64,000 nucleotides of DNA from Notamacropus eugenii (Eukaryota; Chordata; Mammalia; Diprotodontia; Macropodidae), in contig NC_092872.1 in the NCBI RefSeq assembly GCF_028372415.1, positions 276,957,206-277,021,205 of the forward strand, given 5' to 3'. Positions 35,333 through 45,029 of the stretch are shown one piece after another. The position numbers were made by a program, and so were the translations under genes. The stretch's first letter is position 1; each line of letters opens with the position of its first letter. The notes under the pieces are model-generated. The model had not been told where the DNA came from. It ran no database searches and was given only the letters and a program-made list of their open reading frames with translations.

Positions 35333-35632
35333 GCAGCTAGATGGTGCAATGGATAGAACTCAGGAGGACCTGAGTTCAAATCTCACCTCAGACACTTGAC
35401 ACTCACTAACTGTATGACCTTGGGCAAGTCACTTAACCCCAATTGCCTCATTCTGGGTCATCTCCAGTCATCCTGATGAATATCTGGTCACAGGATTCAG
35501 ATGACTCTGGAGGAGAAGTGAAGCTGGTGACCTGCACAGCCCTCCTTCACTCAAAACAAAGTCAAGTGCAAATCATGTCATTATTTCTCTGATGGCATGG
35601 TCTTTTTTGGCAATGAAGGACAAACACATGTG
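35333..35632 (+). mobile_element. tRNA-derived marsupial SINE with RTE-like tail, near full length
   Basis: Begins GGGGCAGCTAGATGGTGCAA, with a tRNA-like promoter half (GAGTTCAAATCTC as B box). It continues through the GTGACCTGCACAGCC block and ends GGCAATGAAGGACAAACACA. It is one of the better preserved SINEs in the window. Confidence 0.8.
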
Positions 35633-35679
35633 CCTAGAAGATATGTGGACCACAAGTATTTAAGAATTTTCAGTCGAGG

Positions 35680-35835
35680 CGCTGTAGTGCAGTGGGGAGG
35701 TGGTTGGCTTTGCAGTCTAGACGAGCTGGCTTCCAATCCCACCTTGGCTACTTCCTAGCTAGGGCTTATGGTTACTCGGGGTTACATTTAATCTTGCCAT
35801 GCTCCTATTTCCTCTTTTGTTGAATGACAGTATTA
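35680..35835 (+). mobile_element. MIR/tRNA-type SINE fragment, plus strand
   Basis: GGCGCTGTAGTGCAGTGGGG resembles a tRNA A box. CTTCCAATCCCACCTTGGCT resembles the B box, and GCTCCTATTTCCTCTTTTGT the CORE segment. Confidence 0.6.
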
Positions 35836-35837
35836 AT

Positions 35838-36430
35838 CAATTAATGAACATTTATTAAGCTCTGCTCTGTGCCAGGCACCATGCTGGGTGCAGAAAACAG
35901 AAAGACAAAAATGGAAATGCCTTAAAGAAGCTTACATTCTATTGAGGGAAATGACAGAAACACACATAAGTTGAAGTCAAGTACATATGGGGTAATTTTT
36001 GGGGGAAGAAATAAGGAGATCAGGTGGCACTTGAGATGAATTTAAGAGGAAACTAGAATTTTGAGAAATGAAAGAGAAAACAGATACCTTCTAAGCAAGG
36101 GGAACAGCTGATGTAAACATGTGAAGGCAGAAGAATAATCACCATGAACACAAAGAAAGACAGCTTGTCTCTACTGTAAGGTATAGAAAAGGAAGTGATG
36201 CGCAATGACCCTGAAGAGATAGACTAGGGGCAGGTTGGGGAGGATTTGAAATGCCAAACAGAGGAGTTTATACTTGATCCTCCAAATAATAGGGAACCAC
36301 TGGAGTTTATTCAATAAGGGAGTGAGATGGTCCAATCCGCACTTGAGTAAAATCAGTTTGGCAGCTGTGTGGAGGATGGGTAGGAAGACTTGAGGTAGGG
36401 AAACTCAATAGAAGGTGATAGGCTACAGTA
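35838..36430 (-). mobile_element. L2 LINE 3' region, antisense
   Basis: It starts with TGAACATTTATTAAGCTCTG and TGCCAGGCACCATGCTGGG, the reverse of an L2 3' end. It proceeds through the ORF-derived block with GGGAACCACTGGAGTTTATT and CAGTTTGGCAGCTG. Confidence 0.8.
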
Positions 36431-36539
36431 CATGTGAAAGGTTCTGAGAATCTGAGCCCTTTACAATTTGTCTCCAACCTACATTTCTGCATTTATTACA
36501 CATTATTCCCCTCCAAACATATATCATTCAATCAAACCA

Positions 36540-36735
36540 GCCTTTTTTGCTGTTATAAAGCTTCCATTTTCCACCTCCATGCCTTTGAAATAGAAGTTCC
36601 TCATGCCTGGAATTTATTCTCATATCATCTCAGACTCTTAGAATTCCCAGTTTCCTTCAAGCTCAGCTCAAGCACCATATTCTACATGAAGTTTTTCCTG
36701 ATCCCTTCTGTACCTGCTTGCTAGGGCCTCTTCTA
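36540..36735 (+). mobile_element. L2 LINE fragment, plus strand
   Basis: CCTCATGCCTGGAATTTATT, TCAAGCTCAGCTCAAGCACC and TGAAGTTTTTCCTGATCCCT are L2 ORF2 3' blocks. Confidence 0.7.
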
Positions 36736-36778
36736 ACAAATTATCTCATATTTACTTTGCGCATATGCATATATATAC

Positions 36779-36815
36779 ATATATCTATATCTATATCTAT
36801 ATCTATATCTATATT
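36779..36815. repeat. (TATATC)n microsatellite
   Basis: About six hexamer units between a plus-strand and a minus-strand L2 fragment. Confidence 0.85.
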
Positions 36816-36829
36816 TTGTCTCTCATGGT

Positions 36830-37800
36830 TAGTCAGTCAGTCAGTTAGTCAACAAGTCTTTTATTTAGTACTTAACCATGAGCCAGACACTGTACTAGGA
36901 TCTGGGGATACAAGTCCGTGTCCTCAAAGATATCACAGCCTTATTGGAGAGACAACATGAAATAATTCAGTACATACAGACCATATGTAGATGGAAAGGT
37001 AATCTGAGAGATAATTGTACTAGTCACTGGAGAACCTGGGAAAGCCTTTTTATAGGTGTGACTTGAGCTAAGTATTACAGAAAATCAGGGGAAAAGAGGG
37101 AGGAAGAAGGAGAATGCCTAGTGTGGTGCCAATCAGTGCAAAGACTGAGAGATGGCAGAGTATGATGTAGGAGAAATCATGTAAGATTGATGGAAAAGTG
37201 GGAAGTAACTGAGAGGAGTTGATCTGAATCTTGGAGCTGATTGAACAGAGATGTGATATGGTCAGATATACGCTTTAGAAAAATCCTTTTTTCAGTTGAA
37301 TGGAGGAGAATTGGAATGAGGATATTTTTGAGGGAAGACCAATTGGAAGGCTTTCGAAGTTGTCCAGACAAGAGGTAGTGAGGGGGTGGACTAGGGTAGG
37401 AACCTGGTGAGTGGGGAGAAGGGGACATGTATAAGAGATATTGCATGGGTAGAAATAACAAGGTTTGGAAAAAGAAATCATATATGTTGGGTGAAAGTGA
37501 GGAATGGAAGATGATGCCTGGTGGTGACCTTGGGTGACTTGGATGGTGGTGGTGCTCTTGACAGTGACAGGAAGTTTAGAGGGGGAAGGAACCAAATTTA
37601 ATCTGGACATGTAGAGTTCCACGGTAACTGTAGAATGAGGAGATAACTGAGCACTCTGGAAAGTACAATTTCAGTTGAATGATGAGATGGGAAGCCAGAG
37701 AGCAGGGGACTGAGAAGTGACTGAGAGAAAGCTGTGGAGGCAAGGTGTGCAGACAGTTTTTTCAAGGAGTCTGGCTGAGAGAAGGCGACTGATTGCTTCA
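36830..37800 (-). mobile_element. L2 LINE 3' region, antisense, long copy
   Basis: It begins at TCAGTCAGTCAGTTAGTCAA and ACTGTACTAGGATCTGGGGA, and continues through GATGTGATATGGTCAGATAT, GGAAGGCTTTCGAAGTTGTC and further ORF2-derived sequence in reverse. It adjoins the previous antisense L2, so the two may be pieces of neighbouring insertions. Confidence 0.75.
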
Positions 37801-37849
37801 GGGGACATGCGTGGTGTGCAATGAAACTTCAGAATTGGTTAAATCTTAA

Positions 37850-38450
37850 TTTCCCTTTTTATTAGTATTTCAGAGCACTTTTAAAATGTGGTTGTTAGTT
37901 TGCATTTTTTCTTTTGAAAACTGTCCATATCTTTTGGTTACTTATCTAGTGAGGAATGACTCAGATTCATTATATTCCAACGACGTTTGCTGAGCTTCAA
38001 GTTTTGAGAGGAGGCTGCTATAAACCGCTTTAGCCATTGGAATCATTAGCAAATGGCCTTCAGGGCTTATCCAAGCACTTGAAGAGGTCAGGATGGGATG
38101 CTTTGTAAACCTGAAGTTTTAGAAATTATCCCTTGCTTTTCATTTTGCAGTTTTTAACTTTCTTATACAGTTTTACCACATTTGATCATTGCTGGAGTAA
38201 AATCTAGGTCACAGCCACAAACAGCATGGTATTGTGACAGAGGTTTTCATAGATTGGTTTTCCCAAGGGATTTTGAAAAATTTTTTTTTTTAAACTCGGC
38301 TAGTTGACTTCATTTTTCTCCTTGTGGATTGTCTTCTTTGGTACCTGAAGAGGTGAATGAAACAAGCAATGGTTCTCACCTTCTTTGACAAAGCCCATTC
38401 TGAAGGAATGGCAAAGCAGAGATCTGATCAGCAAAGACTTGCTTGTTGCT
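37850..38450. other. Unique-looking segment in the DKK1-PRKG1 interval
   Basis: It is repeat-poor between two antisense L2 copies, with word content such as GGAATGACTCAGATTCATTA and CATTAGCAAATGGCC. A candidate regulatory segment by texture only. Confidence 0.35.
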
Positions 38451-38489
38451 CAGTGAATGAATGCTCCTCAGTCAGCTCATTTCTGTTCA

Positions 38490-38680
38490 ATTAATCAACA
38501 AGTGTTTATGAAGTACCCACTACATGCCAGGCACCGTGCACATAACATCCGGATACCTAGACAAAAAAGAAACAATTCCTACCCTCAGGGAACTTACATT
38601 CCACTGGGGAAACCACAGCATGCACACAGGTCAAGAAACATCAAATATATTTAAAATAAATACAAGTTTTAACTTTTGTA
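38490..38680 (-). mobile_element. L2 3' end, antisense
   Basis: TCAACAAGTGTTTATGAAGT, CATGCCAGGCACCGTGCACA and CTCAGGGAACTTACATTCCA are reversed L2. Confidence 0.7.
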
Positions 38681-38799
38681 AGATTTGAGTGAAATTGACC
38701 ACCCATATGCCATTTATATACTTTTTCAGAGTTCTGAATTTAAACCCACCAAAAAAGTACATTCCCAAATACACAACAGAACATAAAAAGAAGATTGCA

Positions 38800-41285
38800 T
38801 ATGAAACCATTTCATGCTGCTTGCTTTTTTCAAAAGTTTATAATAAACTTCATATGTTACTTTCAAAATTGTCCTTGTCTGTGTTTCCTTCTGAACTTTC
38901 TTCTGTTCTATTCATTAAAAAATGTTTCAATGGCTTTGGGGGGGCATGGTTTTTGCTAACCCCCATTCTTCCCACTAACTCACCCCCCCATAAAAACAAA
39001 AGGGGGATGAAAATATGGAACCAATAAGCAGAGTCAAGTCAAACAAACCCTCACTCTGGCCAAGTCCAAAATATGTGTCTCTTTCCATCACCTCTCTTTC
39101 AAATGGTGGATAACATGGTTCATTTCATCAAAGGTCTCTTGGGATCAAGACATTGCATTGCTCAGAGGCCTTAAGTCCTTCAGGGATGTTTTCTTTTCAT
39201 TGTTGTTATTATATCAATTATTTCTCTGTTCATATTCATTTCACTCTATCAACTCATACTTCCCAGGATTTTTGAAATTGCCTTTTATCATTTTTTAACA
39301 ACCGTGTTCTATAACATCTATAGCCCACAATTTGTTCAGCCATTCTCCTATTCATGGGCACAGCCCTTAGATTCCAGCTCTTTTTAATTTTTTAAGATAC
39401 TCTTGGTCAAGCGCCCAAGGGATAAACCTAGCCTATAGCATGTTTGATTGATCCCAGAGCTAAGTTTATTTTTATTTTTTTACATTTAGTCAGTTTACCC
39501 ATTTTTCTTTTTTGTCAGCTTTGACAATCTGATGAGTGTGAGGTAGAACCTTGGGGTTGATTGAATTTGCATTTCTCTAATGATTAGTCATTTGTAGCAC
39601 TTTTTTATATGGTTCTTGATAGTTTGAGTTTCTTCCTTTGAGAATTTGCTCATATATTTGATAAAAGTTAACAATATTAATATTTATATGGTACTTTAAG
39701 GTATGCAAATCACAACATAAATTATTTAATTTGAACTACACAACAATACTTCAATAAAGGTGCTATTATGATCCCAATTTTACAAATGGGAAATCTGGCA
39801 AAAAGATGTTAAGTGACTTACCTAGGGTCACACAGTGAGTGCCTATAGGTTTTTGACCATTTATCCATTGGGGGATGGCTCTTATTTTATAAATTTGAAT
39901 CAGTTCCTTAAATATATGGAATAGGAGAACTTTATCAGAGAAATTTGCTGTAAAGATCCCTCTCTGCCCCTGTCCACTTACCTATTTCCTTGCTAATTTA
40001 TTTGCCCAATTGAGTAATTCAATGAGAGACCTTAGACTAATTATGAAAAGTCCATGAAAGTTATTTGATGAGGTGCAAAGGTACCAGACCAAAGTCGGTT
40101 CTAATTAGCTGAAAGATTTTAGTCATCTCCTCTGAGCTTTGTATAAAAGCATAGGATTAGCTGAAATCAGGGAGTTACACAGTGACAAGTCATTCCAAGG
40201 GTTGGAGAAAGTCTGGTTTTCCAGTGAACCTATTGAGGAAGTTCTTTCTGAAGAGAAGGAACAGCCTCAGACTAGCGCCCCTCCCCTACTCATCCATCCC
40301 TTTGTTACATTTCAGAGTCTGTGTACCTTTGTGTTTAGACACAAATTTTAAAAAGTCATTACATTTGTTAATAAATCTTCATCACGAGACATTTAAATGC
40401 AGTATGTCATCTACTATAACTTAAAATCATTTGATTCCTCTGAATCTGACTTGAAGATCTAAAGAGGATGAAATTTTGCAGAAATCATCACATTTGATTT
40501 TCTCAGTTGATCCATTTAATTATTTACTTCATCTGCCATCACAAGGGAAACCCTTATTTGCTTTTCCTCACACAATTCATGTATTCTCTGACTGTTGTGT
40601 ACATTATCTTTTCCATTGATAGAGCTTTTCCTTTAAAAAAAAATCTTGTTCCAAACAAATTCAATAATTAATGATTTGTAGTACAGTTTGATAGATGGCA
40701 CTGATAAAGCCCTTTCTTCCCACTTTTGTTCATCATTACCCTTTATATTCTTGACCTTTGTTCCTAAGTTTGAATTTTATTATTATTTTCTGTCTCCAAA
40801 ATATTCCTTCAGTTATTTGATCTGTAAAGAAGAATTAAACAAGTAAGTTAATTTAGGTAGTACTGTAAATTTTATTATATTGACTCAAACTATCCATGAA
40901 CAATGAGTTGTTCTCTAATTATTTAGGTTTATATTTCTGCAAAGAGTGTTTTATAGTTGGACTCATATAGTTCCTGGGTATATCTTGGTAGATAAATTCT
41001 GAAATAATTTATAGCTTCCATAGTTATTCTGAATAGAATTTCTTTTTTTGAGTTCTCTATGCTAAGTTTTGTCAGTGATATACAGGAATGCTGATAATTT
41101 ATGTGAATTTATTTTATATCCTGCAACTTTGGTACTATTAATTATTTAAATTATAATTTTTAGTTGACTCTAGGATTCTTTTAGTACATTATCATATCTG
41201 CAAAAAACAAGGCATGTCCTTAGTCTTTTTGGTGAACTCTTTGTATGGAATGAGTAGAAGGACTTGGTCAAGAGTCACAGAAGGC
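38800..41285 (-). mobile_element. Old L1 LINE remnants, antisense
   Basis: 40850-41215 in reverse resembles L1 ORF2 around the RT active site (ATATGATAATGTACTAAAAG and neighbours). 39500-40050 resembles L1 3'-terminal sequence (GAATTTGCATTTCTCTAATG; GACCATTTATCCATTGGGGG). A CORE-SINE (39660-39845) interrupts it. 40060-40570 is less clear and may be a nested unknown repeat. No open frame remains. Confidence 0.55.
39660..39845 (-). mobile_element. MIR/CORE-SINE nested in old L1
   Basis: ATATTTATATGGTACTTTAA, CCAATTTTACAAATGGGAAA and GACTTACCTAGGGTCACACA. L1-like sequence continues on both sides. Confidence 0.7.
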
Positions 41286-41299
41286 AGCATGGATGGTTA

Positions 41300-41500
41300 G
41301 CAATGAGATAATACCTAGCATTTATATAGTGCCCTAAGGTCTAAGGGGACTTGACATATAATACCCTATTTGGTTCTCACGACAGCCCTATAAGGGAAGT
41401 GATACTATTATCCCCATTTTATGGATGAGGAAATTGAGGGCAAGAGTGCTGAAATCACTTGCCCAGGGTCCCACAACTAGTAAAGTTCCAGATCACACAA
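41300..41500 (-). mobile_element. MIR/CORE-SINE beside the plus-strand half-L1
   Basis: CTAGCATTTATATAGTGCCC, CCATTTTATGGATGAGGAAA and TTGCCCAGGGTCCCACAACT. Confidence 0.75.
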
Positions 41501-41746
41501 AGCTTTGAAGAACTGGCACCATGAAATCATGTTGAATAGTTAGCAGAGTAACATAAAACACTGGAACTGAGCAAGAAAGAGAGAGGGGTAGAAAGACGCA
41601 CATAAACATAGCTCCGAACCCACAACCCATAGAACATCTGTAAAAAGGAACTCATGGCAAATTCTGAGCAGCAGAGGCCACAGAACAGTGTAACGAAGGA
41701 GATTTCTGTTCCAGAGGGACCTGCAAACCTCTCGCAAAAGGTCCTT

Positions 41747-41790
41747 CACGCCGCGGACTGGGCGCCGCGGACTGGGCGCCACGGACTGGG
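41747..41790 (+). repeat. Triple 14-base direct repeat in half-L1 5' UTR
   Basis: Three consecutive units of about GCGCCGCGGACTGG (the last with CAC for CGC) lie in the 5' UTR. The minus-strand half-L1 does not show this triplication. Confidence 0.7.
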
Positions 41791-42264
41791 AGCTGAGCAC
41801 AGTCCTGCTGTGGCTGCGGCACCAAGAGGAGCAGATCCCAGTGGGCTTCAGGGACAGAATCTCCAGTGGCTGTGTGGGTCCCTCCATCCACAGGTGACGG
41901 GGGTTGGTGAGAGGGTCTCTTTGGCGGGTCGAGAGGGGAGTGGGGTGCCCCCATAACTCAGGCCCCCTCAGGAGGCAACAGCAGAGGCGGGAGCAGACCA
42001 GGGCTCCCCAAGCAGGCAGGAGCTCGGATCCATTCTTGAAGCTCTCTGCATAAACCCCCTGAGGGAACTGAGCCCGTGAGGCAGCCCTGCCCTGACCTGA
42101 GCACCTGAACTTAATCTCACACTGAATAGCAGCCCTGCCCCCACCCCAAGCCCTGAGGCTGGGAAGCAGCATTTGAATCTCAAACCCCAAGTGCTGGCTG
42201 GGAGGATCAGGAGGCGAAGTGGGTGTGAAGAGAATATTCAGAAGTCAAGTCACTGGCTGGGAAA

Positions 42265-43380
42265 ATGCCCAGGAAAGGGAAAAAAACCAAGACTATAGAG
42301 GGTTACTTTCTTGGTGAACAGGTTTCTCCTCCCCTCCTTTCTGATGAGGAAGAGTGGTGCTCACCATCAGGGAAAGACATGGAAGTCAGGACTTTTGTAT
42401 CCCAGCCCACTAAATGGGATCAGACCTGGGAAAAGCTCAAAAAGAGCTCAGAAAATTTTGAAAATTATGTTAGAGAGGTGGAGGAAAAACTGGGAAGAGC
42501 AATGAAAGACTTGCAAGCAAAGTATGAACAGCAGGTCAGCACCCTGCTAAAGGAGACCCAAAAAAATGCTGAAGAAAATAACACCCTGAAAAATAGGCTA
42601 ACTCAATTGGCAAAGGAGGTTCAAGAAGCCAATGAGGAGAAGAATGCTTTCAAAAGCAGAATTAGCCAAATGGAAAAGGAGATTCAAAAGCTCACTGAAG
42701 AAAATAGTTCTTTCAAAATTAGAATGGAACAGATGGAGGCTAATGACTTTATGAGAAAGCAAGAAATCACAAAACAAAGCGAGAAGAATGGAAAAATGGA
42801 AGATAATGTGAAATATCTCATTGGAAAAACAACTGACCTGGAAAATAGATCCAGGAGAGACAATTTAAAAATTATGGGACTACCTGAAAGCCATGATCTA
42901 AAGAAGAGCCTAGACATCATCTTTCATGAAATTATCAAGGAAAACTGCCCTGAGATTCTAGAAGCAGAGGGCAAAATAAATATTGAAAGAATCCACCGAT
43001 CATCACCTGAAAAAGACCCAAAAAGAGAAACTCCTAGGAATATTGTGGCCAAATTCCAGAGTTCCCAGGTCAAGGAGAAAATATTGCAAGCAGCTAGAAA
43101 GAAACAATTCAAGTATTGTGGAAATACAATCAGGATAACACAAGATCTAGCAGCTTCTACATTAAGGGATTGAAGGGCATGGAATAGGATATTCCAGAAG
43201 TCAAAGGAACTAGGACTAAAACCAAGAATCACATACCCAGCAAAACTGAGTGTAATACTTCAGGGGAAAAATTGGTCTTTCAATGAAACAGAGGACTTTC
43301 AAGCATTCTTGATGAAAAGACCAGAGCTGAAAAGAAAATTTGACTTTCAAACACAAGAATCAAGAGAAGCATGAAAAGGT
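42265..43380 (+). pseudogene. Half-L1 ORF1, interrupted by an early stop
   Basis: It opens with MPRKGKKTKT and follows the intact minus-strand ORF1 closely through the coiled coil and RRM for 302 codons. It then meets TGA at 43171-43173 where the other copy has CGA (Arg). The frame continues with clear homology beyond (for example YPAKLS and the FDFQTQE end). The change is a typical CpG-decay transition. A few codons in the coiled coil differ in number between copies. Confidence 0.85.
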
Positions 43381-44689
43381 GAATAACAAAGAGAAGTCAT
43401 AAGGGACTTACTAAAGTTGAACTGTTTACATTCCTACATGGAGAGACAATATTTGTAACACATGCACACGCACACACACACACACACATAGAGACAGAAT
43501 GCACAGAGTGAATTGAGGAGGATGGGATCATATCTTAAAAAAATGAAATCCAGCAGTGAGAGAGAAATATATTGGGAGGAGAAAGGGAGAAATGGAATGG
43601 GGCAAATTATCTCTCATAAAAGAGGCAAGCAAAAGACTCATTAGTGGAGGGATAAAGAGGGGAGGTGAGAGAAAAACATGAAGTTTACTCTCATCACATT
43701 CCACTAAAGGAAGGAATAAAATGCACACTCATTTTGGTATGAAAATCTATCTTACAATACAGGAAAGTGGGGGATAAGGGGATAAGCAGGGTGGGGGGGA
43801 TGATGGAAGGGAGGGCATGGGAAGGAGGGAGCAATTTGAGGTCAACACTCATGGGGAGGGACAGGATCAAAAGAGAATAGAAGTAATGGGGGACAGGATA
43901 GGATGGAGGGAAATATAGTTAGTCTTATACAACACAACTATTATGGAAGTCATTTGCAAAACTACACAGATGTGGCCTATATTGAATTGCTTGCCTTCCA
44001 AAGGGAAGGGGTGGGGAGGGAGGGAGGTAAAGAAGTTGGAACTCAAAGTGTTAGGAACAACTGTGAGTAATGTTCTTTCCACTAGGAAATAAGAAATACA
44101 GGTGAAGGGGTATAGAAAGTTATCTGGCCCTACAGGACAAAAGAGAAGATGGAGACAAGGGCAGAGAGGGATGATAGAAGAGAGAGCAGATTGGTCATAG
44201 GGGCAATTAGAATGCTTGGTGTATGGGGGGGAGGGGACAAAAGGGGAGAAAATTTGGAACCCAAAATTTTGTTAAAATGAATGTTAAAAGTTAAATAAGT
44301 AAGTAAGTAAGTAAGTAAATAAATAAATGAAAGAAAGAAAAAAAAGAAAAAGAAAAAAAAAACAAAACACTGGAACTAGGACTGTTTTGTGGAAGAGATT
44401 AGACCCTTTCTCCTTCATCCCAGAAGGCTGCAAACAGAGGTTGGAAGTTACATATAAGTTGTTTGAGGCTTGATGTCCCATTGAACTTCATAATAATTAG
44501 AATTGTTCCAAAGTGGAAGAGGCTACCTTGATAAATGAGGGCTCCCCTAAAGGCTGGATGAGTACTCTTCAAGCATCTTGTAGAATACTACCGTGGCTTC
44601 TTGAAAGAGTGTGTCAACCAAATACCCCATATTTCTGCTCCCCATCCTCATGATTCCCCCAAATCAAAACGCCGTTATCTTTGTTGCTA

Positions 44690-44785
44690 TGCCATGTACT
44701 AGCTAGCCCTGGTCTCATTTTATTTTTGTATCCCTAGTGCTTGTCATAGTGTCAGGCACATGAAAAGACCTACTGAGTTGAATTT
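44690..44785 (+). mobile_element. L2 3' end remnant, plus strand
   Basis: TTTTGTATCCCTAGTGCTTG and TAGTGTCAGGCACATGAAAA are L2-terminal. It lies just beyond the candidate distal PRKG1 poly(A) signal. Confidence 0.5.
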
Positions 44786-44934
44786 GGGAGGTATAGTTTG
44801 GGTTAGATGGCCACTAGAGTCCTTTACAATTCTGAAATTTCATGACTCTCTACCCCATTCCAGGAACCAATTTTATGAAGCAGGGAATCTTACATGGAAG
44901 AAAATGCCCACTCCGTTCAAAAGTAATTGGTTTT

Positions 44935-44940
44935 TTTATT
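44935..44940 (-). terminator. PRKG1: Candidate distal poly(A) signal of PRKG1
   Basis: AATAAA on the minus strand at the edge of a long unique-looking segment. An L2 remnant and the plus-strand half-L1 lie just beyond. The 3' end of the gene is inferred, not shown. Confidence 0.4.
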
Positions 44941-45029
44941 TCAACTCTATAAAGTATACAACAGGCACTCGGCAATTACAGCTGCAGGGAAAATACAGAG
45001 CAAATCAAAAGCGGGGAACTTTATGAAAA

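Larger units (their letters stand above)
41569..44363 (+). mobile_element. Full-length half-L1 (HAL1-type) retrotransposon, plus strand
   Basis: It is bounded by a 14-base target-site duplication (AAAACACTGGAACT at 41555-41568 and 44364-44377). It has a 5' UTR of about 696 bases, ORF1 from 42265, then a 3' UTR with (CA)n at 43461-43490 and purine-rich sequence, ending in AAGT/AAAT repeats and an A-rich tail. The 3' UTR matches the minus-strand copy at 58.0-60.9 kb along its whole length, including the ORF1-to-3'UTR junction. ORF2 is therefore absent as a family trait, not by random deletion. The extreme 5' end differs from the other copy and lacks the CCAAGATGGCGG motif. Confidence 0.9.

Noticed and set aside
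37177-37622. Minus-strand frames of 94-115 codons
   Set aside because: They are decayed L2 ORF2 sequence, not a host gene.
41540-42190. 216-codon minus-strand frame
   Set aside because: It lies antisense to the GC-rich half-L1 5' UTR; the same shadow appears over the other copy at 60.2-60.96 kb.
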